NCBI GenBank assembly: GCA_936435175.1
Contig: OW386566.1
Span: forward strand, 13,717,001 to 13,781,000
Length of the DNA: 64,000 nucleotides
Reading direction: 5' to 3'
Origin: Glyphotaelius pellucidus
Lineage: Eukaryota; Arthropoda; Insecta; Trichoptera; Limnephilidae
The notes under the pieces were generated by a model. It saw nothing but the letters and a program-made list of their open reading frames with translations, did not search any database and was not told where the DNA came from. Each line of letters opens with the position of its first letter. Position 1 is the first letter of the stretch. The position numbers and the translations under genes were made by a program. Below, in pieces: positions 30,792-41,272 of the stretch.

Positions 30792-32097
30792 CGTACGTTA
30801 AAGACTTGCACAAAGGCAAAAACATATTTGAAGATCTGGCCAAGATTTTATACTTCAACAATTAAGGGACAAAAAAAAAAATTTCTGGCGTGCTGATGGA
30901 ATGTGAATTTCATCTAAGCTTACCGCAAAAGAGATCCTTTGTGGTACAACCCTTTTGGTTACGCACAGAGTATCGTATCGTGATGGTACAACTTTTGTTG
31001 TACTTACACGTACGATGGTAGCAACAATACAAGACATGCGCTTATCGTTGTTTGACAAGGAAAATTATTTACATTGGTCCGATTTGAGTGTTTAAGACCT
31101 TTTAGGTTTTACTTACTTAAACAGACTGCGATGGACACACCTTGGTGTTATGAAAATTATAATAATGGGATGGGTTGTTCGCAGGGTGGTTCACTTGGAG
31201 ACCTGGCTTCTTGTTGTGACCTCGTACTTTGCACGTGATAAGTCACAACAAGGCAACCCCAAAATTTCAGTTTGAGCAGTTGAGACCCAGGGTGACTCAA
31301 TGTTGCTGAAATGTTGTAAAAAAAAATTTTATCGTTAATGAAGAGGCACGTTGAAAGTTGTCCCTTTTATAACGATACTTTCCAGACTCCACATTCAGTT
31401 CTGGGGAGAGCTAGAGCAATTAGGGTTATTTATTGAGCGCCATTCTATTTTCTTAAAAAACAGAAAAAAAAACTTAGAACGGGTAGCAAACATCTGATAC
31501 CGCCGTGGGTTTACACAGGTTTGCTTACCTAATTTAATTACATATGACATAAGGGTTAGATGCACTTTGGCGAGGACCCGATATTTAATGTACAAAAAGA
31601 TTTTCTAATATTTAGAAAGGGGTGACGAGGTATGACATGATGATGTGAAAATATGATGCTGCTAGTTGTGACGATGCACAAAACCTTGGGCACGTAGTCT
31701 CTGACTACTTGCAGTAAGCCACAGGGAATTCCTTTCTCCGAAGTGATCAATTTCAGGTAGAGGTGTGCATGCTTAGAAAAAACGATGTTTCCAAGGTTTG
31801 ACACCTGGGGCAGCAATTAGAGGCGAATGACTGATGATGACGAGATATTTATACAAACAAAAATAAAATAAAATGAAACGAAACCACAAGGGAGAATTAT
31901 AATTTCTTCCATGACTTTGGCTACAGTTGACAACACTGTGCCAGAGCTAGAAAGGGTTTCGTTTGAGTGTCCCAATGAGTGACAATCGTTTACGAGAGGC
32001 CGCTCATTAGTGACGAAACAAAAGGGTTGACTTCCATAGTGATCCATGTCACGGTGTAGACGAATGGTTGCTAGGAGTCAAGGAATAACCGTTGGGG

Positions 32098-35000
32098 TTA
32101 TACGGGCGTGGCAATGGAGTTTGTTTCCATGTTCCCACTTTTTACAATGTCCTTTATGTGGTAGTTACCTATGTGTTTACCAGAGATGTCGGACAATCGG
32201 TAAACCAGGTCTGAGATTTTCTTTAGGACTTTCGTTTTTACAAAACGGGGTGCCAATTTGGCAGAGAAGTACAGCGCACCTTGTGACAGAGTGTTGTTTC
32301 TCCTCCAGACGATGTCTTCTTCCTTGAATGTGACGTGCCTCCTGCGAAGGTTATACCTGTCGGCGCTCTTTTGGTGGGCCAATAGTAGAGCGTCTGTTAC
32401 TTCACTATAGATAGCGGAGAGTTCCTCCAAGCGGTGGGCGTAATTTGCTGCGGGGTCTGCTGTGGAGGAAGGGACGGGTGGAAGGCAATTGTCAGGGTGT
32501 AGTGAACCGTGAACTACTTGTTCCATGCCGTGTTTGAGAAAAAATGGTGTATAGCCTGTAGCGAGGTTCACCGTGTTGTTCATGGCTGCTTGTATTTTGT
32601 CTAATTTTTTTGCACCATGTGCGTTGGTCTTTGCCAACCAAAATTGCCAGGGCCGTGTTTATGGTTTGGTTGTATCGTTCAACGGTGTTGTTCTGTGGGG
32701 TGTAAAGGGTGTTATAGAATACATCCTTTATACCATATTTAGACAAAAACTCTTTAAATTCCAGAGCTATAAATTGTTTACCATTGTCGCATATTATAGT
32801 ACGAGGGGTACCGTAGGGTATGAAAATATGTTTTTCCAATAGATTGGTTATTGCTGCTGCAGTTGCCCTTTTCAGAGGAAACAACCAGCAGTATTTGGAA
32901 AAGATGTCCACTACGCTGAGTATATGCATGTAACCGGCGTAGCTTCTAGGGAAGGGTCCAATGAGGTCCATAGAAAAGGATTGAAGTGGTCTATCGGCAC
33001 GCTTGGGGTTGCCCATTAGACCAGACGGTGGTGCCGTACTGTGCTTGTATGCCTTACAGATGTCGCACTTGGAGATGTATAAACGTACTTGTTTGAATAG
33101 ACCCGGCCAATAATATCTTAAAGATATTTTTTTGAATGTTTTGAAGGTTCCAGGGTGTATGGAGTCTACGGCACTGTGGTTATCAATAATAACTTGTTCT
33201 CTATTTTCGAGAGGGACTACCTTTTTCCAGGCATAGTCCTCTAAGATTGACAGTGGAGGCTTGCAGTTGCGATATAGTTGTCCGTCCTTAATCATAAAAT
33301 TCGGGAACTTTTGTGGGTTGTCACTGCATCCTCTAAAGATTTTTTGATACCATACGTCTTTTGTGGGGAGACTAGAATTGGGCAATTCGGCATTTAATGT
33401 TGCTATCTCGATCCTAGAAAGGGCATCCGGGACGATATTATCGGCGCCTTTACGGTGGATGACATCGAAAGTATATTGAGATAGGCGGGACGACCAGCGA
33501 GCCAATCTCCCAGAGGGGTTGTCTAGCGAGATCAGCCATTTTAGGCTGCTATGGTCTGTGACGACGGTAAACTTACTGCCCTCAATGTATCCGCGGAAAT
33601 GTTGAATGGATTCCATGACTGCTAACAATTCTCTCTCGGTAATCCCGTAGTTTTTTTCGTGTTTATTTAGGGTACGAGAGAAGTATGCCACGGGGTGTTC
33701 GCCGTCCGTAAAATTTTGAGTGAGGACTCCTCCGATTCCGACGTTTGATGCGTCCGAATGGATCGTAAAGGGAAGATTGAAGTCGGGGCAATTCAGTACT
33801 GGGGCTGATTGAAGAGCCTCTTTCAGGGAGTTGAATGCTGACTCAGTCTCTGCAGACCAGGAAAAGTTACTGGTACCTTTACGGATTCCCGTGATTTTGT
33901 TGAGCGGCGCCGCGAGAGTTGAGAAGTTTTTTATGAATCTTCTGTAGTAACCGGTGAGTCCGAGGAAGGCTTTTACCTCTTTTGCATTTGTAGGTCGGGG
34001 AAAATTTGTCATAGCCGCTACTTTTGTGGGGTCTGTTCTTAGGCCTTCTTCGTCTACTATGAAACCCAAGTATCGTAGGCGGTGCCTGCAGAATTCCGAT
34101 TTCTTCAGGTTGATAGTCAAACCGGCCTGTTTGAGTTGTTGAAAAACCTTTTCTAGAATAAGTATATGTTTTTCAAAGGTATCGCTAATGATGATCAGGT
34201 CATCCAGGTAGCAAAATAAATTGTTATCAAACTCTGGGCCAAACAATTTATCCATGAGTCTTTGTAGTTCTGCTGGGCTGTTTTTTAAACCGAAGGGTAG
34301 TCTTTTGAAATGGAACATACCCCTGCCAGGCACCACGAAGGCAGTCTTTTCGCAGGAGCTGGGATCCAAAGGTATCTGCCAGAATGCTTTGCTTAAGTCT
34401 ATGGATGAGATGTATTTAGCGTTTCGAAGTCTGTCCAGGATGGAGTTGACCAAGGGGAGCGGGTAGGCGTCTGATATTGTACATGCGTTGAGGCGTCTGC
34501 TGTCGAGGCAGAAACGGGCTGAGCCGTCTTTCTTTGAAACTAATAAGGTGGGGTTGGTCCATGCACTGCGGCTGGGTACCACCACTCCCAGTCTTAGCAT
34601 ATCGTCCAATTCTTTTTCCAGCGTTTTCAATTTTTGTGGAGCTAGGTTGTAATACCTTTGTTTGATTGGGGGGCCTGTTGTTTTTATATGGTGTTGTACT
34701 AGGTTGGTTAAGCCTAAACCGCACCTTTCGAAGGAGATGGATTCATACTTGTTGATCATTTGATTTAATTGTATTGTTTGTAAGGGGTTCAAGTTTTCGT
34801 AGGGTATTACCGTACGGATTTCGTTTACTTGGGGAGTGACGGAGGGGTTGTTAAACAGTTGCGGGGCAATTTTGAAAGCCATCCAAAAATCCACTCCCAA
34901 GATGAATTTCTGTGTGATTGTAGGTACAACTAGAAACTTGATCCAAACTGTTTTTTGGTCACAATTGATCGGCAGGGTTAGAGAACCGATGACGAGTTGT

Positions 35001-35317
35001 GAAGTGTTGTCTGCCGTGGTAACATGTGAAGAATGTTTTCCCATTTTAAAACCACAGTTTGTGAATAAGGTGTGGGCGTTGTCGCCCAGGCAGCTGACAG
35101 AGGCGCCGCTGTCTAGGAGACCTGAAAAAACCACGTTGTTTATGGAAAAATGCGCGAAGGGTCTACCGTCTATTGCCTGTTTGCAGCAAACTGTAGAGAG
35201 GGGTAAGGCCTGTTTAAAAAATTTGACGTGTTCCAACCACTCCGACCATTCCTTTGGCCTATGGGAGGGATGGCCCGGGGGGTTGGGGTCTAGTTTTTTG
35301 TCTTCCTGGCTGTCCAA
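32098..35317 (-). pseudogene. pol: gypsy Pol polyprotein: protease, RT, RNase H, integrase; one frameshift
   Basis: In the -1 frame relative to gag, overlapping its end. Residues counted from 35,317: aspartic protease DSGA 69-72; RT with D307 and YLDD 370-373; RNase H acidic residues D522, E563, D588 and D631; integrase zinc region H714, H721, C751, C754 and catalytic D784, D844, E880. At a run of seven T (32,605-32,611; seven A on the coding strand) the frame shifts, and the expected C-terminal part continues in another frame to a stop at 32,098 (LATGYTPFFLKHG, then the GPY-like tail region). All core catalytic residues precede the shift. Start codon is irrelevant, since translation should arrive by frameshifting from gag. 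Confidence 0.93.
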
Positions 35318-36381
35318 TTGGGAGGGGGTCTGGAGAAATCCATAGGGGGTTTGATGAATCTGAGATCCGGGATGGACGTTTCGGTATTGTCTTGGCGTGG
35401 TCTTTTGCCAAACTTCCTCCCTTCATCTCTTCTTGGAGAACGATCGACGGATCGCCTTTTGTTAGAATGGGTGTCTTTGGAGGATAAAAGTTTTGCTTGT
35501 TTAAAGCAGGCGGCTTGGGAGTGACCAATCTTGTGGCAAAAGGAGCAGGATTTCTTCTCGTTGTGCTCCGGTTTTATGCCGGACGAAGTGCTTGGGCGAA
35601 AGTTTTCTTTGGGGAATCTTTCGTCTTTCTTCCGATCCTGGTATGCCTCTAGTAGCTGGCAGACATCTTTCAGTTGCTCCAGCGTGGCAATTTTCTGAGA
35701 AGTAATGATGTTTTCGTATCTGGGGAGAAGACCGTCGATTAAAACCGGGAGAAGTTCCGCTTCAGGGACAGGTTGGGTGAGCTTAATATTGATGGCCTCT
35801 GCCCTCTGTGTGAATCTAGCAACAGGCTCTCCGGAGTGCTGCTTGATAGCGAGTAGGGATAGCCTGACTCTATGTTGGGCCTTTTTTTCTCCGAAACTGG
35901 ATAAAAGTGCCACCTTGAGTTCCCTCCATGAGTTTGTTTTTCTCTTATGTATCCTGTGCCAGGTAAGCATTTCAGGAGCGATGAGGTCTATGAAGTTCCT
36001 GTGCAGAATACTTTCGGGGATTCCTCTGACTTGGGCTGTTTCTTCTATTCTGTTGATGAAATCCTCCACATCCGTGAGTCCGTTGTATTTCGTCTTCCAG
36101 GTTGTCAAATCATATATTTTCGTCTGTTCCTGGGCTTGTACCACCAGGGGTTTTGCTTCGGAGACTGTGAGGGAGGTAGAGATGATTTCTGAGGTGTCTT
36201 CCTGTTGAAACTGCAACTTCCTGATGTACTTTTTGTTGTAGAAAGAAGCATATTGAATAAGGCATTTTTTTGATTTATTCCTGGGAGAAATCTTTCTACT
36301 TCTCAGGGCCTGTAGTAGTTCTTCCTTTTTTGACGTAGAAATGTGGGGGATTATACCCAGCGTGACTTGAGGGACTTCCAT
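35290..36381 (-). CDS. gag: gypsy Gag polyprotein with one CCHC zinc knuckle
   Basis: A 363-residue intact frame from ATG 36,381 to TAG at 35,290. A basic N-terminal part is followed by a capsid-like helical region (DVEDFINRIEETAQVRGIPE, FIDLIAPEMLTWHR) and a zinc knuckle CSFCHKIGHSQAAC at residues 279-292 (35,547-35,506; C-X2-C-X4-H-X4-C). The tail is rich in basic and proline residues. Gag should form the virus-like particle and bind element RNA. Its last sense codons form the slippery heptamer leading to pol. One knuckle and this order are normal for Ty3/gypsy. Confidence 0.93.
   Translation of the reverse strand: MEVPQVTLGIIPHISTSKKEELLQALRSRKISPRNKSKKCLIQYASFYNKKYIRKLQFQQEDTSEIISTSLTVSEAKPLVVQAQEQTKIYDLTTWKTKYNGLTDVEDFINRIEETAQVRGIPESILHRNFIDLIAPEMLTWHRIHKRKTNSWRELKVALLSSFGEKKAQHRVRLSLLAIKQHSGEPVARFTQRAEAINIKLTQPVPEAELLPVLIDGLLPRYENIITSQKIATLEQLKDVCQLLEAYQDRKKDERFPKENFRPSTSSGIKPEHNEKKSCSFCHKIGHSQAACFKQAKLLSSKDTHSNKRRSVDRSPRRDEGRKFGKRPRQDNTETSIPDLRFIKPPMDFSRPPPNWTARKTKN
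35293..35299 (-). promoter_or_regulatory. Programmed -1 frameshift heptamer A AAA AAC at the gag stop
   Basis: In the gag frame the codons are ACA AAA AAC TAG, so the heptamer A AAA AAC ends directly before the stop. Slipping back one base enters the pol frame (KKLDPNPPG). A C/G-rich stretch 10-25 bases downstream could form the stimulating structure. Confidence 0.85.
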
Positions 36382-36549
36382 AGTGTAAGGGTCGTGTCAG
36401 GGTGACCTTACGTTGGGAGAAAAACGAGAACTCGACTCTTTATCCGTAATTGGAAAGAAATTTTTTGCCAGGGATTGACCACTGGGGACGTATATATATT
36501 TTTTTTTTTACAAAATGCTTCTGCGAAAAAAACGCGTATTTGTAAGTGT

Positions 36550-37500
36550 TTGGGTTATTTGAAAATTTGGGCAGAGGTTTGCCTCTGGCCACGTGCTTTT
36601 TAGGAAAAATCCAAGCGTTTTGGAAAAAAAAATTTCGAAAATTTAAAAAAAAAATCGAAAAAGGAAAAATCGAAAAAATTTTCCGAGTCCGGAAACTGGA
36701 GAAAATTTGGGCAGCGATTTTCCTCTGGTAATGCGTTTTTAAGAAAAACTCCAAGCGTTTTGGAAAAAAAAATTTCGAAAATTAAAAAAAATCGAAAAAG
36801 GAAAAATCGAAAAAATTTTCAGAGTCCGAAAACTGGAGAAAATTTGGGCAGCGATTTTCCTCTGGCAATGCGTTTTTTAAGAAAAACTCCAAGCGTTTTG
36901 GAAAAAAAATATTTCGAAAATTAAAAAAATCGAAAAAAGGAAAAATCGAAAAAATTTTCAGAGTCCGAAAACTGGAGAAAATTTGGGCAGCGATTTTCCT
37001 CTGGCACTGCGTTTTTAAGAAAAACTCCAAGCGTTTTGGAAAAAAAAAAATTTCGAAAATTTAAAAAAATCGAAAAAAGGAAAAATCGAAAAAATTTTCA
37101 GAGTCCGAAAACTGGAGAAAATTTGCGCAGCGATTTTCCTCTGGCAATGCGTTTTTAAGAAAAACTCCAAGCGTTTTGGAAAAAAATATTTCGAAAATTA
37201 AAAAAAATCGAAAAAAGGAAAAATCGGAAAAATTTTCAGAGTCCGAAAACTGGAGAAAATTTGCGCAGCGATTTTCCTCTGGCAATGCGTTTTTAAGAAA
37301 AACTCCAAGCGTTTTGGAAAAAAAATATTTCGAAAATTAAAAAAAATCGAAAAAAGGAAAAATCGGAAAAATTTTCAGAGTCCGAAAACTGGAGAAAATT
37401 TGCGCAGCGATTTTCCTCTGGCAATGCGTTTTTAAGAAAAACTCCAAGCGTTTTGGAAAAAAAATATTTCGAAAATTAAAAAAAATCGAAAAAAAAATTT
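36550..37500. repeat. Tandem repeat, 138-140 bp, seven copies, in the gypsy 5' leader
   Basis: The anchor CCAAGCGTTTTGGA recurs at 36,611, 36,751, 36,889, 37,027, 37,167, 37,305 and 37,444. Units are A-rich on the plus strand (U-rich in the element RNA) and differ mostly in homopolymer length. Located between the 5' LTR and gag; frames across it are artefacts. Confidence 0.95.
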
Positions 37501-38316
37501 TCACAAGTTTTCGTGGAAGTAATTTGTTTGAGAATTCAACAATATCTTGGGGGCATGGTTTCATTACGCGGCTTCCTATAGCCTGGCTTTAAACAGCACC
37601 AATTTTTTGGTATTTACCCGCGAATTCCCTTCGTCTTTTCGACAAGATATTACCTTCTTTGTCAATTGACAAGGTATTATAGTGTCAGATGTCAAGGAAT
37701 CCACGTCAACGCGAATTTAGTATTTTTTGCATTATTCGAATGTGATTTGGCATGGCATGGCATGGTCCGGTTTCATCAGACGACAGAGTCAAAAATACTT
37801 AATTGTCAAATGACAGAAAGAATTTAAATCCACTTGTTCCCTAGGTGTCAGCAAATGTCCGTTTAAAGAAACGTACCAGCGTGCTGCAAACTAGTATATT
37901 ATTAAAAATATTTAGCACTTTCGAGACCAAGCGGATGATTTGTTTATCATGTACATGATTTTAATTGTTGAATAAATTCTTCTTTAATTTGTGTTTATTT
38001 CCACTATTCACTTGTATTGAAAATAGCAATTTTAATCGGCCGGCACTTTGTAATCACTGTATTATTCGCAGCGACAACTTCCTAGGTTGGGCACCTTGCG
38101 TTGGAATACCGGTAATATTTTGTCGAGTGACGAGTCACAAATGATAAAATCGCGCCCGTAATAATTTAAATTGTGATTCGAGATTACGTTCGCGCCGAGA
38201 TTCCTGTTGGAAGTGCTAGACAATTGGGAATAAACAATACATCATAATAACATTTCAGAGTTTACAATTGTTGCTTGGGAACGAGGCCGTGGTGGAACAG
38301 AAAAAAAATTTAAATG

Positions 38317-38334
38317 GCCCCACGTTTAGCGCCA
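38317..38334 (-). promoter_or_regulatory. Primer binding site of the gypsy element
   Basis: One base inside the 5' LTR the minus strand reads TGGCGCTAAACGTGGGGC. It starts TGG as expected for complementarity to a tRNA CCA end. Which tRNA is used was not determined. Confidence 0.75.
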
Positions 38335-38335
38335 G

Positions 38336-39004
38336 TGTTAGCGTCTACGGGCGTGCTGATGCTATCGGCAGGGTTGGAGAAAGCTCCCACATATTTAATA
38401 CAATTAGCTGCTGTATCTGCCCCAAATAAAAACTAGCTCAGGATTCGGTGCAAGCAGGATTCCTCGTAACCTCAAGGCTAGTGCTTGTGGTTCGGAACTT
38501 CACGCTTCTCCATTCTCCCCAGGGCCTCCCTCGTCAAGCAAAACACGGTAGGTTATCACATAAACAGTTTATTCAATTCTAGGAGACACAATAATACATA
38601 AAAAAGGAACGATCCTAGCTGAAAGTTAGTTTGAATGTCCGTCTCTCTTCTCTATCACGCGTGGTAAGGGCTAATACATTTAATTGCACACAAAGGGTAA
38701 CATGATAATTGACTCACGTTTGGTTTATGGGCCAACAGCGGCTTCACACACTTGTTCTTTCCGACTACGCAGCGTCCATGCGTGGACCGGAAGTGCCAAC
38801 CGGCGAAACTGAACTGGTGTCGCCCATGTTCGCGCGAACGTGGGCCCTGTAAGCTCGCTTGCTGAAGACTGGCGGCTTGCCGTGAGCGGCGCGTCTAGCG
38901 GCCGCTCGGTTTGTCGCTCGCCGGAGGGGGTAATGCGCGCGCCTCTATTGGCGCCTTATTCTCCAGTCCGTGGAGAAGTCTATTCTCGAATTTGTAACGT
39001 AACA
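38336..39004 (-). repeat. 5' LTR of the gypsy element
   Basis: 669 bp, the same as 27,271-27,939; it should contain the promoter for genomic RNA. Confidence 0.95.
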
Positions 39005-39076
39005 AACGGTAGGCAGTTATATGCAAAGTCATTATATCCGTATTCTACTGTAAATTTGTGTTTTCTATTATTTCAG

Positions 39077-39147
39077 AGTCAGACATGGGCAGAACCAGCA
39101 ACGTGGACGAGGCAGCTCTCTATCAAGAAGAGTCAGTACCGGGAAAC
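39077..39147 (+). CDS. Exon-like duplicate of the piggyBac 5' exon start
   Basis: Bounded by acceptor TTATTTCAG and donor GTGAGT. It reads SDMGRTSNVDEAALYQEESV and PGN, whose MGRTSNVDE resembles MDRTSDVDD at 39,447. About 26 bases after the ATG differ at three positions, and the preceding intron end (polypyrimidine tract and AG) is also similar. So the 5' exon with its splice site has been tandemly duplicated about 365 bp apart. It starts in the phase left by exon 3 (26,428). Its end phase does not fit 39,445. Confidence 0.5.
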
Positions 39148-39444
39148 GTGAGTTATTAAACTATCTAACTTACCTTCACGCCATTTCTCAGAGAGGACGA
39201 ACCGCCAGACAACTTGGTCTTGGCACACACACTCTTTTCGTTCATAACCATTTCTTTTATTTTTTCCACGATTTCATCATCTTCAATCTTAAAATTTTAA
39301 AATTCCCGTTACTTTTTGAACAAACCTCGTATTTGATTAACTTGATCGTACCAAGAGTTAATTATTTTGAAACGTTTTACCAGAGGCAGTAGGTAATCGT
39401 AATACAGACACTTTAAAATTAATTTGGGTTTTCTGTTGTTTCAG

Positions 39445-40956
39445 AAATGGACAGAACGAGCGACGTGGACGACGAGGCAAGCGACGTCGACCACCAAGAG
39501 GGCGTTGAGGATGCCTTGTGCATGCCACCGATACCTTATAATAATATTAACAACGTTTCACCTATTCCACTAACGGCCATAGACTTTAGTAGACAAGACC
39601 AGTTAGATTGTGAGGCAATGTGTTCGATTCTGCCGCCTGATGGTTACTCTTTCGATTGGTCCAGCGAGGTCTCACGTTTTACTGGTATAAGGGAGACTTT
39701 CACAGGTACACAGATGCCAGGACCAACCTTCAATACCGACGAAATGGGCAAACCTGTGGATGCCTTTTTAAAAATCTTCAACGCAGATTTCGTTGAACTA
39801 ATCGCGAGAGAGACCAACGGGTATGCAGATCAATGCATTGCAAAAAACAATTTCAGCGCCATGCGCGTACCAATAAACGGGCTACCACGAATAAAGAGGA
39901 AGTGTACGTATTCTTGGCAATTTTAATGCATCAAGGTATTTGTCCCCTTCCCGTTGAAAAAGGCTACTTCTTTTCAAAAACAATCACCGCCATGCCTTAT
40001 TTCAGCCAAGCCATGGATTATAATCGTTTTCTTCTAATGACATAACGGAAGACATGACAGAAGACATGACGGAAGACATGACGAAAGACATGACACGGGC
40101 CAACTTTTCGGGCGGTCACGATATCTGCCCAGTTGGGGCCACTGCAAAGATAGTATACGACCTGGCCAGCCCTCTGTTTAACAAGGGGTATACGCTAATA
40201 ATGGACAATTTTTATAATAGTCCATTATTAGCGCGATGCCTCAAAAGAAATGGGATGGACTGCATGGGCACATTGCGGTTAAACCGAGAATTTGTGCCCT
40301 CTGCATTGAAGCCCAATGTCCGAAAATCACTGAGGGAAGGTGAGATGGGGTACTCGAACTGCGGGGACATCAATATTTTGGTTTGGGTGGACAAAAACGT
40401 GATAAGTATGTTGTCTACCTACCATTCGGCAGAAATCGGGTCAGCTCAAAAATTTGGTACCACTAAATACAAACACGAGCGTGTACTTGACTATAACAGA
40501 TTAATGGGGGGAGTTGACCGAAAAGATCAGCTTTTGGCAGGCTTCCCCATTGAACGACAGCGAAACCTGGTCTGGTACAAGAAACTTTTCAGGAGACTAC
40601 TAAATGTTTCGGTGCAGAATGCGTATATAATGTACAGCTCAAAGCTCCACAAGGAAAATAAACGCATTTTGCACCGAAACTTCAGGAGTGAGGTTGCGGA
40701 GGATCTCCTCCAGCTGTTCTGTCGTAGTCGAATTGATACGACTGTAAGGACCATTAGCCTAATAGCTGAAGGAAAGGCTCTGCGACCTATCCTGAAAGGC
40801 AACCACTTCGTGGTCCGTAGTGGGAAAAAAGTGAAATGTGCGTGGTGCAATTTAAATAACATTTTTAAAAGGACCCTCACAAAGTGTGATGTGTGTGATG
40901 TGGCTTTATGCTATGATTGCATGAAGCCATATCACACTACAGTATTGAATTGCTGA
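39445..40956 (+). pseudogene. piggyBac-type transposase, frameshifted, central deletion
   Basis: The ATG at 39,447 sits two bases after an acceptor. N-terminus: acidic (MDRTSDVDDEASDVDH), then FLKIFNADFVELIARETNGY. At about 39,870-39,895 the frame shifts to EEVYVFLAILMHQGI ... PYFSQAMDYNRFLLM, stopping at 40,045. After a 12-bp minisatellite the frame from 40,054 resumes with the core: LIMDNFYNSPLLARCL (second catalytic D), YNRLMGGVDRKDQLL (third D) and a C-terminal cysteine domain CAWC ... CDVCDVALCYDC. The stretch expected to hold the first catalytic D is missing. It therefore cannot transpose; the C-terminal half remains open for 300 codons. Confidence 0.88.
40043..40090. repeat. 12-bp minisatellite at the transposase deletion junction
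   Basis: Four units of TGACGGAAGACA with single-base variants; in frame it encodes repeats of M-T-E-D. It lies exactly where about 100 or more residues of the transposase are missing. Confidence 0.9.
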
Positions 40957-41264
40957 GGGTTTTTTTTAATTTCAATTTTTTTCTTTTCTTGTTTTTTAGT
41001 TGTGAAATTCTAATTAATAAATTTAATTAACTTTGTTTGAACATTAAGACCCTTCTTTCCGCATACTCACACCTCATGTTAAGTTGTCCTCAAAGGTTCG
41101 ACTTTCGCTTCTATCTGATAAGGTTCGGTGGACATTTAATACGTATATTTCAATTCTGATCATTGAAATGTGCGTGTTAAAAAATGCACAGGTATTCTCA
41201 TTTTTCCCTGTTTATTGTACCCATTAAATAATAACTTGTTTTATTTTTATGTCTTAATTATATT
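40957..41264. other. 3' flank of the piggyBac gene
   Basis: AT-rich; an AATAAA lies near 41,017 and could be the polyadenylation signal. I could not identify a TIR with TTAA here. Confidence 0.35.
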
Positions 41265-41272
41265 TTGCGAAA

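Larger units (their letters stand above)
27954..32097 (-). other. Long 3' region of the gypsy element, no env seen
   Basis: Between the pol stop and the PPT. It holds 67-bp tandem repeats (28,620-28,917), a 246-bp tandem duplication (29,543-30,028), a GA microsatellite near 28,047 and an antisense open frame (30,391-30,791). Two short sense frames follow pol (32,047-31,817 and 31,816-31,556); the first ends in a hydrophobic stretch but has no env signature (no furin site or fusion peptide that I can see). Confidence 0.6.
27271..39004 (-). mobile_element. Ty3/gypsy LTR retrotransposon, 11.7 kb, nearly intact
   Basis: Two 669-bp LTRs that look identical by eye begin TGTTAGCGTC and end TAACA. 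They enclose gag and pol on the minus strand and are bracketed by a 4-bp duplication AACG (27,267-27,270 and 39,005-39,008). PBS and PPT are in the expected places. Pol order (protease, RT, RNase H, integrase) is that of Ty3/gypsy. Unusual points: a 1.95-kb leader with seven tandem repeats, and 4.2 kb between pol and the 3' LTR with tandem repeats and no recognisable env. LTR identity implies recent insertion. Confidence 0.95.

Noticed and set aside
31556..32047. An env gene downstream of pol
   Set aside because: Two short frames with one hydrophobic stretch, no signal peptide, cleavage site or conserved cysteines; too short for env.
36440..37564. Repeated F-rich ORFs upstream of gag
   Set aside because: They are translations of the A-rich 139-bp leader repeats, not genes.
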